DNA of 64,000 nt from Elioraea tepida. Its GTDB lineage: Bacteria; Pseudomonadota; Alphaproteobacteria; Acetobacterales; Acetobacteraceae. Below, piece after piece: positions 56,780-64,000 of the stretch. Positions within the stretch are counted from its first letter, which is position 1, and each line of letters begins with the position of its first letter. The position numbers and the translations under genes are program-made. Below the pieces are notes generated by a model. It made no database searches, was not told where the DNA came from, and saw nothing but the letters and a program-made list of their open reading frames with translations. The DNA is taken from positions 1,007,001-1,071,000 of the forward strand of contig NZ_CP076448.1 of the NCBI RefSeq assembly GCF_019203965.1. The letters run 5' to 3'.

Positions 56780-58084
56780 ATGCTGACCCGACGTTTCAGC
56801 CGAATCCTGCTCGGTGCCGGGCTGCTCGGCGCGGCCGGCTATGCGTTCGCACCCCACCTCACCAACCGGATCTCGACCGACGCCGTCGTCAACAGCGAGG
56901 TGGTGCGGATCGTCTCGCCGATCGACGGGCTCGCCGACGAGCGCCTGCCGGGGCCCGGCACGGTGCTTGCCGCCGGCGTGGCGACGCCGCTCGTCCGGCG
57001 CCTCGTCGCCGAGGATCGGGAGTTGCATCGTCTCGCGCATGACCTCGCTCTTGTCCGCGCCCAGGCGGAGGAGGCGCGGCGCGCGCTTGCCGAGCTCGAG
57101 GCGCAGGACCGGGCGCTCGCCGAGCGTGCCCGCGTCCACACCGAGGCGGCGCGCGCGCGTCTTGCCGCGGAACTCGCCGAGGCGCGGGCGGAGCACGCGG
57201 GCGCTCTCGCCGTCGTCAACCAGGCAAGCGCCGAGCTTGACTATGTGCGCACCCTCTACGCGCAACGTCACGTCGCTGCCGTGCGCGTCGAGGCCGCCGA
57301 GTCGGCGCTTCGCCGCGCAGACGCCGCGGCAGAGGCGCTCGCGGCGCGGATCGCGCGGCTCGAGGTCGAGCTCCGCGCGGCCGAAGCCGGGCTGCACCTG
57401 CGCGACGGCCAGAACGACGTTCCCTACACGGTGCAGCAGCGCGAGCGTCTTCTCTTCGAGCGGCGGCTCATTGCCGACCGTCTGGCCGAGGCTGTGGCGC
57501 GCGAGCCGGCGCTTGCTGCGGCGCTCGCCGCCGAGGAGGAGGCGCAGCGGACCCGCGCGCGCTACGACGTCTCTCCGCCCGCCGATCTCCTCGTGTGGGA
57601 GCGTCGCGCCACCCCCGGCGCCCCGGTCAAGCCGGGCGAGGCTTTGCTCGACCTCGTTCGCTGCGACCGGCTGTTCGTCGAGGTCTCCCTGCCCGATCTC
57701 GCCTACAGCGCGCTCCTGCCTGGGCAGGTCGCGCAGGTTCGGCTGCGCGGCGGCCCCGAGCTCGAGGGCACGATCCGCTCGATCCGTGGTGCGGGGGCGC
57801 GCAACCGCGCCGCCCTTCTCGCCGCCGACCGCCCGGTCGAGGACCGCGGCCAGCTCACCGTCGAGGTGGTGCTGCCCGCTGACGCCGCCGCCCGGATCGC
57901 GCGCGAGGCGGAGGGCGGGTTCTGCGGCATCGGCCGCCTCGCCGAGGTGAGCTTCCCAGCCGCCTCCGGCCCCGTCGCCGAACTGGCCGATCGGCTCGGC
58001 GCCCTGGCCCTGCGCCTGCGCAAGACGGCCGACTGGGCGGTCGACCTCCTCGCGCAGCGGCTCGCCGCCCGCGCCGCTCCCTGA
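56780..58084 (+). CDS. HlyD-like membrane-fusion protein paired with a polysaccharide synthase
   Basis: A 434-residue protein with an N-terminal membrane segment (ILLGAGLLGAAGYAF) and a mainly periplasmic body. Residues 35-60 (VVNSEVVRIVSPIDGLADER) form the first half of a biotinyl-lipoyl-like domain. From about 75 to 260 it is a long coiled coil rich in Ala, Glu and Arg, and after it comes the second half (LLVWERRATPGAPVKPGEAL) and a beta-barrel region (LLPGQVAQVRLRGGPELEGT). This is the order of HlyD-type adaptor proteins. The next gene, 18 bases on, is a cellulose-synthase-like enzyme, so a role in export or in coupling synthesis to secretion is likely. Confidence 0.8.
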   Translation: MLTRRFSRILLGAGLLGAAGYAFAPHLTNRISTDAVVNSEVVRIVSPIDGLADERLPGPGTVLAAGVATPLVRRLVAEDRELHRLAHDLALVRAQAEEARRALAELEAQDRALAERARVHTEAARARLAAELAEARAEHAGALAVVNQASAELDYVRTLYAQRHVAAVRVEAAESALRRADAAAEALAARIARLEVELRAAEAGLHLRDGQNDVPYTVQQRERLLFERRLIADRLAEAVAREPALAAALAAEEEAQRTRARYDVSPPADLLVWERRATPGAPVKPGEALLDLVRCDRLFVEVSLPDLAYSALLPGQVAQVRLRGGPELEGTIRSIRGAGARNRAALLAADRPVEDRGQLTVEVVLPADAAARIAREAEGGFCGIGRLAEVSFPAASGPVAELADRLGALALRLRKTADWAVDLLAQRLAARAAP

Positions 58085-58102
58085 CCCGGGCCGGCCAGGC
58101 GG

Positions 58103-60085
58103 ATGCTGCTCGACATCCCGAGCGAGGCGCTCTGGCCGCTGTTCGCGGTCGCGGGGCTCCTTCTGCTTCTGAGAGGCGCTGATGACGAGCGGCTCGCCCG
58201 CGCGATCGTGCCGACAATGGTCGCCGTGATCGTCGCCTACTACCTCTCCTGGCGCTTTGCGAGCACGCTCTCTGGGCCCGGCCTCGGCCCGGCCGACAGG
58301 GTGTTCATCCTCGCCTTCCTCGGCGTCGAGCTGCTCGCCTTCGCCGACGGCATGATCCTTATGCTTCTCCTGTCCCGGCGGCGCGACAACTCGGCCGAGG
58401 CCGACCGGCACGAGGCACGGCTCGCTTCGCTCGACCCCTCGGCGCTTCCGGCGGTCGATGTGTTCATCCCGACCTACAACGAGCCGATCGAGGTGCTCGA
58501 ACGCACCATCGTCGCGGCGATGGCGCTCGATTGGCCCTGCTTGCGCGTCTGGGTGCTCGATGACGGCCGGCGCGACTGGCTGCGCGCCTGGTGCGCGGCG
58601 CGCGGTGTTGGCTACCTCACGCGGCCGGACAACAAGGGGGCGAAGGCGGGCAACATCAACGCCGCGCTCGCGCGCACCGATGCGCCCTTCGTGCTCGTGC
58701 TCGATGCCGATTTCGCGCCCCGCGCCAATTTCCTCCGCCGCACCATGGGGTTCTTCGACGACCCCCGGGTCGGCATCGTCCAGGCCCCGCATCGGTTCTT
58801 CAACCCCGACCCGATGCAGCAGAACCTCGCTCTGCAGCGCGTCCTGCCCGACGATCAGAGGCTCTTCTTCGACGTGATCATGCCGGCGCGCGACGCCTGG
58901 GACGTCGCGTTCTGCTGCGGCTCGAACGGGATCATCCGCCGCGCTGCTCTCGACGCGGTGGGCGGAAAACTCCCAACCGGCTCGATCACCGAGGACATGC
59001 TGCTTACCCTCGTGATGCTTCGGAAGGGCTACGTCACGCGCTACCTGAACGAGACCCTCGCGCTCGGCCTCGCCCCGGAATCGACCGATGCCTTCTTCGT
59101 GCAGCGCGCCCGCTGGGCCCGCGGCGCGATCCAGATCCTCTACCTGCGCGCAGGGCCGCTCGGCCCGGGGCTCACCCTTCTGCAGCGGCTGTTCTTTCTG
59201 CCCACGCACTGGCTCTCCGGGAGCCTCGTGCAGAGCTTCTCGCTGGTCGCGCCGGTGGTGTTCATGCTCACGGGCCTCGTGCCGATCGCCAATGTCGGCG
59301 TGCCCGAGGTGCTCGCCTACCAGATCCCTGTCGTGCTGGCCTACATGGGCGGGCTGCAGCTCCTCTCCCGAGGCGCCTACCACCCGCTCGCCGCGGTGGT
59401 GCTCTCGGCCTTCTCCGCGGTGCGGCTTCTGCCGGCCGTGCTCGTTACGCTGTTCCGGCCCTACGGGCACGCGTTCCGGGTCACGCCGAAGGGGCGTGAC
59501 GCCGCTTCCCGCGTGGCGGACCGGCTGGTGGTCGGAACGGCCTTCGCCGTGATCGCCGCCACGCTCGCGGGCCTCGTGCTCAACACCGCGCTCGAGGTCA
59601 GGATCGTCGAGCGGATGGCCTTGATCCCCGTGGTGGCGGGATGGTCGATCGTCAACGCGGTGGTGCTTCTGCTCGTGATCGTGCTTGCGGTGCCGCGCCA
59701 TTCGGGGCGCGCAGAGGAGCGCTTCGCGATGGGCGGCGAACCGGCCGCACTCATCGTGAACGGCGAGCGGCTCGAGGCGGCGCTGATCGACCTCTCCGTC
59801 ACAGGCGCGCTCGTCGAGCCGAGGGCGTCGCTCCCGTTCCGGCGCGGGGACCGTGTGACGGTCGCCCTCTCCAAGGTGCCGACGCTCGAGGCGACGATCG
59901 TGGGCGTGCGCGGCGCGCGGCTCGGGCTGCGGTTCGAGGCGGTGTCGGATGCCGCGCGCGCGGCGCTGATCAGGCGGCTGTTTTCCGAGGCGCACGACCC
60001 GGTGCTCGCCCAGGCGCCCGCGCGCGGCACGCTGCCTGCGCTGCTCGCGCGGCTCCTGCTCGGGGCGCCGCCGCAGCCGGCCTGA
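58103..60085 (+). CDS. Cellulose-synthase-like family 2 glycosyltransferase with a C-terminal PilZ domain
   Basis: An inner-membrane synthase of 660 residues. Two N-terminal hydrophobic segments precede the GT2 domain, with VDVFIPTYNEP, DDGRRDW, the metal-binding DAD at 201-203, FCCGSNG, TED at 296-298 as catalytic base, and QRARW at 334-338, which binds the growing chain. Further hydrophobic segments form the channel, and the gating-loop motif FRVTPKG lies near 458. The C-terminal PilZ domain shows RAEER at 536-540 and DLSVTG at 563-568, the RxxxR and DxSxxG residues that bind c-di-GMP. The motifs resemble BcsA, but no bcsB, bcsZ or bcsC is nearby, so the polymer is unknown. Confidence 0.85.
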   Translation: MLLDIPSEALWPLFAVAGLLLLLRGADDERLARAIVPTMVAVIVAYYLSWRFASTLSGPGLGPADRVFILAFLGVELLAFADGMILMLLLSRRRDNSAEADRHEARLASLDPSALPAVDVFIPTYNEPIEVLERTIVAAMALDWPCLRVWVLDDGRRDWLRAWCAARGVGYLTRPDNKGAKAGNINAALARTDAPFVLVLDADFAPRANFLRRTMGFFDDPRVGIVQAPHRFFNPDPMQQNLALQRVLPDDQRLFFDVIMPARDAWDVAFCCGSNGIIRRAALDAVGGKLPTGSITEDMLLTLVMLRKGYVTRYLNETLALGLAPESTDAFFVQRARWARGAIQILYLRAGPLGPGLTLLQRLFFLPTHWLSGSLVQSFSLVAPVVFMLTGLVPIANVGVPEVLAYQIPVVLAYMGGLQLLSRGAYHPLAAVVLSAFSAVRLLPAVLVTLFRPYGHAFRVTPKGRDAASRVADRLVVGTAFAVIAATLAGLVLNTALEVRIVERMALIPVVAGWSIVNAVVLLLVIVLAVPRHSGRAEERFAMGGEPAALIVNGERLEAALIDLSVTGALVEPRASLPFRRGDRVTVALSKVPTLEATIVGVRGARLGLRFEAVSDAARAALIRRLFSEAHDPVLAQAPARGTLPALLARLLLGAPPQPA

Positions 60086-60125
60086 CGCTTGCCCGCTCTG
60101 GCGCGCCGGCCTAAACCCTCGCGCC

Positions 60126-61202
60126 ATGCCCGACGGCACCGCCGCTCCCGCCGCGCCACCCAAGACGCTGAGGACCATGGCCGCGCTCGCCTCGGCCGGC
60201 CTCGTGCGCGTCGATGAGCTTCCCAAGCTCGAGGCGGTCGCGGAGCGCTACGCGATCGCCGTCACGCCGCATGTCGCGTCGCTGATCGACCGCGACGACC
60301 CGGCCGACCCGATCGCCGCGCAATACGTCCCGCATCCCGACGAAGCGGTGACGCGCCCAGACGAGCACCCTGACCCGATCGGCGACGACCGGCACAGCCC
60401 GGTTCGAGGGATCGTCCACCGCTACCCCGACAGGGTGCTTCTCAAGCCGCTGCTCGCCTGCCCCGTCTACTGCCGGTTCTGCTTTCGACGCGAGAGCGTC
60501 GGCCCCGATGGCGGGGTACTGGCGGACGCAGAGCTCGAGGCGGCCTACGCCTATGTCCGGGCGCGGCCTCAGATCCGCGAGGTGATCCTCACGGGCGGCG
60601 ACCCGCTGATGCTGTCGCCACGACGGCTCGGGGCGATCCTGCAGGCTCTCGACGCGATCCCGCACCTCGAGACGCTTCGGATCCACACCCGCGTTCCGGT
60701 GGCCGAGCCCTCGCTCGTCACACCGGCCCTCGCCGCAGCGCTCGCGACCGAGAAGCCGCTGTGGCTGATGGTGCACGTCAACCACGCGCGCGAGCTCAGC
60801 CCCGCGGCGCTTGAGGCGCTCGGCAGGATCCGCGCCGCGGGCGTGCCGATCCTCTCCCAGAGCGTTCTTCTCCGGGGCGTCAACGACTGCGAGGCGGCGC
60901 TTGAGCAGCTCTTCCGCGCGCTGATCGCCGCCCGGGTCAAGCCCGCCTATCTGCACCACCTCGACCGCGCGCCCGGCACGGCGCGGTTCCGCGTTCCGCT
61001 CGCACGCGGCCGCGCGCTGATGCGGCGCCTGCGCGGGCGCATCCCCGGCCATGCCCTGCCGATCTATGTGGTCGACATCGCAGGCGGCCACGGCAAGGTG
61101 CCGGTGGGCGAGAGCCATGCCGAGCGGGATGGCGAGGGCTGGCTGCTCACCGCGCCAGACGGGTCGCGCCATCGCCTTGCCGATACCGGCGAAAGCGGCT
61201 AA
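60126..61202 (+). CDS. epmB: EF-P beta-lysylation radical SAM protein EpmB (lysine 2,3-aminomutase-like)
   Basis: A radical SAM, PLP-dependent enzyme that converts L-lysine to (R)-beta-lysine for EF-P modification. The 358-residue product has the iron-sulfur motif CPVYCRFC (Cys112, 116, 119), the ILTGGDPLMLSPRRL stretch, HTRVPVAEPSLV, VHVNHARELS, SQSVLLRGVND and YYL-like PAYLHHLDRAPGTARF region, and GHALPIYVVDIAGGHGKVP with the PLP-lysine area. Its length matches EpmB better than the longer catabolic KamA. efp starts 44 bases downstream and epmA is 3.4 kb upstream, which strongly supports the EF-P role. Confidence 0.9.
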   Translation: MPDGTAAPAAPPKTLRTMAALASAGLVRVDELPKLEAVAERYAIAVTPHVASLIDRDDPADPIAAQYVPHPDEAVTRPDEHPDPIGDDRHSPVRGIVHRYPDRVLLKPLLACPVYCRFCFRRESVGPDGGVLADAELEAAYAYVRARPQIREVILTGGDPLMLSPRRLGAILQALDAIPHLETLRIHTRVPVAEPSLVTPALAAALATEKPLWLMVHVNHARELSPAALEALGRIRAAGVPILSQSVLLRGVNDCEAALEQLFRALIAARVKPAYLHHLDRAPGTARFRVPLARGRALMRRLRGRIPGHALPIYVVDIAGGHGKVPVGESHAERDGEGWLLTAPDGSRHRLADTGESG

Positions 61203-61246
61203 AGCCCCGCGCGACCCCCGACAGAAGCGACGGAAACGGCTCTGCC

Positions 61247-61813
61247 ATGAAGATGCAGGCGAACCAGATGCGCCCGGGCCACGTGATCGAGCACGAGGGC
61301 CGGCGCTGGACCATCCTCAAGAGCCACATCAACACCCCTGGCAAAGGCGCGGCGGTGATTCAGGTCGAAATGCGCGACCTCAAGACCGGTGCGAAGAAGG
61401 ACGAGCGCTGGCGCACGGTCGACACGGTCGAGCGTCTGCAGACCGAGGAACGGGAGATGGACTTCCTGTTCGCCACCGGTGAGATGCTGACGCTGATGGA
61501 CAAGGAGACCTTCGAGCAGATCGAGGTCTCCTCCGAACTTGCCGGCGAGGCGAAGCAGTTCCTGCAGGAGGGCATGACGCTCACGGTCGATTTCGTCGAC
61601 GGCGACCCGGTGGCCGTTCACCTTCCGCAGACGGTGGTTCTCGAGGTCGTCGAGGCCGACCCGGTGGTGAAGGGGCAGACGGCCGCCTCCTCCTATAAGC
61701 CGGCGGTGCTCGCCAACGGGGTGCGGATCATGGTCCCGCCGTTCATCGAGAGCGGGGAGAAGGTGGTGGTGCGCACCGAGGACGCGACCTACGTGGAGCG
61801 GGCGCGCGGCTGA
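61247..61813 (+). CDS. efp: Translation elongation factor P
   Basis: This factor rescues ribosomes stalled on polyproline. The 188-residue product has the three beta-barrel domains of EF-P. The first domain includes QMRPGHVIEHEGRRWTIL and the loop TPGKGAAV, where Lys33 corresponds to the E. coli lysine modified at position 34; the tip sequence PGKG is of the EpmA/EpmB type, not the arginine type used by EarP organisms. VERLQTEEREMDFLFATGE and LPQTVVLEV lie in the second domain. The third domain is shown by QTAASSYKPAVLANGVRIMV and VRTEDATYVERA. It lies next to epmB, and the proteome in this window has many proline-rich stretches (FtsZ linker, OmpA-domain protein). Confidence 0.96.
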   Translation: MKMQANQMRPGHVIEHEGRRWTILKSHINTPGKGAAVIQVEMRDLKTGAKKDERWRTVDTVERLQTEEREMDFLFATGEMLTLMDKETFEQIEVSSELAGEAKQFLQEGMTLTVDFVDGDPVAVHLPQTVVLEVVEADPVVKGQTAASSYKPAVLANGVRIMVPPFIESGEKVVVRTEDATYVERARG

Positions 61814-61831
61814 GCCCGGCCGCGCCCGCCG

Positions 61832-62656
61832 ATGGTCGTCCCGCGCTTCTCGCCTGTCGTCAACGTGATGATCGCCGCCGCCCACAAGGCGGCGAAGCGC
61901 CTCTTGCGCGACTTCGGCGAGGTCGAGAACCTCCAGGTGTCGGTAAAGGGCCCCTCCGACTTCGTGAGCCAAGCCGATCTCCGCGCCGAGGAGACGCTGC
62001 GTGCCGAGCTCTCCAAGGGCCGCCCCGACCACGCGTTCCTGATGGAGGAGCGCGGCAGCTCGGGGCCGGAGGACTGGAAGTTCCGCTTCCTGGTCGATCC
62101 GCTCGACGGCACGACGAACTTCCTGCACGGGATTCCGCACTGGGCGATCTCGATCGGGCTCGAGCGTCGCCTCGGCAAGACCTCGGAGATCGTGGCGGGC
62201 GTGGTGCATTCCCCCGCCCAGGGCGAGCTGTTCGTGGCGGAGAAGGGGGTCGGCGCCTTCCTCAACGAGCGTCGCTTGCGCGTCTCGGCACGGCGGGAGA
62301 TGCGGGAGGCGCTGTTCGCGACCGGAATCCCCTTCGGCTCGATGCCGTACAAGCGCGAATTCACGCATACTCTGACGGCGCTGATGCCCGAGGTCGCGGG
62401 CATACGCCGCGCCGGGGCGGCGGCGCTTGATCTCGCCTGGGTGGCGGCGGGCCGCTACGACGGCTACTGGGAACTCAATCTCAACCCGTGGGACATCGCG
62501 GCGGGGATCATCCTGGTGCGCGAGGCGGGCGGCTTCGTCACCGCCCCCGACGGGGGCGACCCGCTCGCCTCCGGCGATGTCGTGGCGGCGAACCCCGCAC
62601 TTCACCCGAAGCTGCGCGAGGTGGTGGCGAGCGGGATCGCCGCGGTACGCCGATGA
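61832..62656 (+). CDS. suhB: Inositol-1-monophosphatase (SuhB type)
   Basis: A soluble Mg2+-dependent phosphatase of the IMPase/SuhB family. The 274-residue product has the motifs VKGPSDFVSQADLRAE, EERGSSG with the first metal-binding glutamate, DPLDGTTNFLHGIPHWAIS with the catalytic aspartates, and the second signature WDIAAGIILVREAGG near the C-terminus. SuhB proteins can also act in ribosomal RNA antitermination, as shown for the E. coli homologue; whether that holds here is unknown. It starts 18 bases after efp and is probably in the same transcript. Confidence 0.92.
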   Translation: MVVPRFSPVVNVMIAAAHKAAKRLLRDFGEVENLQVSVKGPSDFVSQADLRAEETLRAELSKGRPDHAFLMEERGSSGPEDWKFRFLVDPLDGTTNFLHGIPHWAISIGLERRLGKTSEIVAGVVHSPAQGELFVAEKGVGAFLNERRLRVSARREMREALFATGIPFGSMPYKREFTHTLTALMPEVAGIRRAGAAALDLAWVAAGRYDGYWELNLNPWDIAAGIILVREAGGFVTAPDGGDPLASGDVVAANPALHPKLREVVASGIAAVRR

Positions 62657-62739
62657 GACAGGCGGCGCGGGTTGGTGTGCCCGCGCGTCATCGCGTAAGG
62701 TCCCGCCACGGGATCGTTCACCTCTGACGCGCGGAGACG

Positions 62740-63594
62740 ATGGCGCGGCTCGCTCGCCTCACTGGCCTCCTGCTCGGGCTCGGGCTTCCGCTCGCGCCGC
62801 TCGGCGCGGCGGCGCAGGACCCAGGCGTGCGGGTGGACCGCTCCGTGCTCGATGCGCTCGGGCCTGCGCCGCGCCAGCCTCTGGCCCCCGGGTTCGAGCC
62901 GCCCGCCGCGCAGGAGCCGAGGCGCAGTGTCCGGCGCACGCCGCCCCAACGCCCGGCAGCGGAGGAGACCAAGGACGGCGTGGTGCGCGTTCCGCCGCCT
63001 CCGCCGATCGCCGCCGCGCCGCCGCGTGAGGAGGAGGCGCCGCGCCCGCTCGCCCCCTCTCTCCTGCCGCCCACCCTGCGTGCTGCCCAAGCCCCACCGA
63101 CCGCTCCGGCTCCCGGCGCGCCACCCCCGGCCTCTGCCCCGGCGGCGCCACAGGCTGCGGCACCGGCTCCGTCGGCGGCCGCTCCGGCCCGGCAGGCGCC
63201 ACAACAGGCCCAGGCACCCGCGGCGGCACCTCCGGCCCGCCCCGCGGCGGCGACGCCCGTAGCGGCGGCGACCGCCGCAGCCCGCTCGCTCAGGCTCGAG
63301 TTCGCGGGCGGGGCGACGGAGCTCACCCCCTCGGCGCGCGAGCAGGTGCTCCGGTTCGCGAGCGGCATCGCGGAGGACGACCAGGTGCGGATCACCGTCA
63401 ACGCCTATGCGGGGGGAGACCCGTCCGACCCCTCCCGCGCACGCCGCACCTCGCTCTCCCGCGCGCTCGCCGTGCGCGCGGCGCTGATGGAGGCCGGCAT
63501 ACGCTCGACACGGATCGATGTGCGCGCTCTTGGCCTCGGCTCCGGCGACGGCCCTGCCGACCGCGTCGACATTCTCGCCGGAGCGGGCCGATGA
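62740..63594 (+). CDS. Exported proline/alanine-rich protein with an OmpA-like C-terminal domain
   Basis: A 284-residue protein with a signal peptide (LTGLLLGLGLPLAPLGAAAQD). A middle region of about 140 residues is dominated by Pro and Ala, a disordered linker that should depend on EF-P for translation. The last 90 residues resemble an OmpA-like peptidoglycan-binding domain: LEFAGGATELTPSAREQVLR, IRITVNAYAGG-like VRITVNAYAGG, SRALAVRAALMEAGI and TRIDVRALG. This suggests an envelope protein anchored to the wall. Its stop overlaps the start of a MotA/ExbB-like gene by four bases, so the two may form a stator-like unit, but it has no obvious MotB-type transmembrane helix other than the signal. 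Confidence 0.75.
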   Translation: MARLARLTGLLLGLGLPLAPLGAAAQDPGVRVDRSVLDALGPAPRQPLAPGFEPPAAQEPRRSVRRTPPQRPAAEETKDGVVRVPPPPPIAAAPPREEEAPRPLAPSLLPPTLRAAQAPPTAPAPGAPPPASAPAAPQAAAPAPSAAAPARQAPQQAQAPAAAPPARPAAATPVAAATAAARSLRLEFAGGATELTPSAREQVLRFASGIAEDDQVRITVNAYAGGDPSDPSRARRTSLSRALAVRAALMEAGIRSTRIDVRALGLGSGDGPADRVDILAGAGR

Positions 63595-64000
63595 TCACCC
63601 GGCCGCGACGCTTCGTCCTGCGCATGCTTCTCTTCGTCGCAGTTGTGCTCGCGGTCGCCGCGGTGCTGCACCGGACGCTGATCGAGGCCTTCCTCGCCAC
63701 CCCGCTTCTCAACGGGCTGATCCTCGGCGTGCTGCTCGCGGGCGTGATCTACACCTTCCGGCAGGTGATCGCGCTCGAGCGCGAGGTCGAGTGGCTCGAG
63801 ACCTTCCGGCGCAACCGGCCCGGCCTTGCCGGGCTCGGGCAGCCGAGGCTGCTCGCGCCGATGGCGGCGATGATCGCGGAGAAGCGCGATCGCCTCACCC
63901 TGTCAGCGCTCGCGATGCGCAGCCTGCTCGACGGCATCCGAAGCCGGCTCGACGAGACGCGCGAGATCAGCCGCTACACGGTGGGGCTTCTGATCTTCCT
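63591..64000 (+). CDS. MotA/TolQ/ExbB-family membrane protein, 5' part only
   Basis: The frame starts at ATG 63591, overlapping the upstream stop, and runs off the end of the window after about 136 codons. It begins with a basic segment and two hydrophobic helices (MLLFVAVVLAVAAVLHRTL, LNGLILGVLLAGVIYTFRQV), then a charged cytoplasmic stretch (LEREVEWLETFRRNRPGLAG). This is followed by SALAMRSLLDGIRSRLDETR and ISRYTVGLLIFL, where the next membrane helix of the MotA/TolQ/ExbB core begins. The conserved proton-channel helices lie beyond the window. Pairing with an OmpA-domain gene fits a proton-driven envelope motor of unknown purpose. Confidence 0.7.
   Translation, partial: MITRPRRFVLRMLLFVAVVLAVAAVLHRTLIEAFLATPLLNGLILGVLLAGVIYTFRQVIALEREVEWLETFRRNRPGLAGLGQPRLLAPMAAMIAEKRDRLTLSALAMRSLLDGIRSRLDETREISRYTVGLLIF

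Noticed and set aside
56720-60226. A 1168-codon minus-strand open frame opposite the HlyD-like and synthase genes.
   Set aside because: Same reasons: antisense to genes with intact motifs, and an Arg/His/Asp-rich sequence resembling no protein family.

Overview
The window is about 64 kb of very GC-rich (roughly 70% or more) bacterial chromosome. Gene content and order point to an alphaproteobacterium, most plausibly a high-GC member of the Rhodospirillales/Acetobacteraceae (inferred from content, not from a database search). The evidence includes an FtsZ with a long Pro/Ala linker ending in an [10 protein letters not shown]-type peptide, a dcw cluster running straight into lpxC-bamD-recN-ligA, the MlaA/MlaC pair, and a type II NADP-isocitrate dehydrogenase. 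No insertion sequence, CRISPR array, prophage or integrase is visible.

Layout. 1-15.5 kb is the dcw cluster: ftsI (3' end only), murE, murF, mraY, murD, ftsW, murG, murC, murB, ddl, ftsQ, ftsA, ftsZ. The genes are almost all joined by 4-base start/stop overlaps, and the run ends at a strong hairpin. 15.8-21.6 kb carries lpxC, bamD, recN and ligA. 21.6-31.8 kb is mixed housekeeping: DUF1810, Xaa-Pro aminopeptidase, a DUF1127 protein, prmA, uvrD/pcrA, a pentapeptide lipoprotein, a BASS-like transporter, metF, mlaA and mlaC. 31.9-41.3 kb holds a methyltransferase-like gene divergent from two tandem LuxR-type regulators, then ettA, a CAU-anticodon tRNA, ppa, an AEC transporter, an M20 peptidase and a DUF808 protein. 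41.3-47.3 kb is an accessory metabolic block: a frameshifted isopropylmalate-dehydrogenase-family gene, a TRAP transporter operon (dctP-dctQ-dctM) ending in an Asp/Glu-racemase-fold protein that lacks the usual cysteines, and a Tat-exported metallo-beta-lactamase-fold hydrolase. 47.1-55.6 kb has a hybrid histidine kinase with two tiny overlapping genes, icd, an isolated Hcp-like gene, DUF599, DedA and a frameshifted SulP transporter. 55.6-64 kb has epmA, a HlyD-like/cellulose-synthase-like PilZ pair, epmB, efp, an inositol monophosphatase, an OmpA-domain protein and the start of a MotA/TolQ/ExbB-type channel.

How the genes work together. The dcw genes make and flip lipid II and assemble the divisome; lpxC and bamD add outer-membrane building functions, and mlaA/mlaC maintain outer-membrane lipid asymmetry. 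efp, epmA and epmB together form an elongation factor P beta-lysylation system, with a probable c-di-GMP-controlled polysaccharide synthase between epmA and epmB. The TRAP operon and its racemase-like protein look like an uptake-and-conversion unit for a small organic acid.

The most noteworthy items are the EF-P modification set, the HlyD/GT2-PilZ synthase, the orphan Hcp with a suspicious 3' end, the cysteine-less racemase homologue, the tandem LuxR pair, and a cluster of single-base frameshifts between 41 and 55 kb. I did not find convincing evidence of a wholly new multi-gene system.
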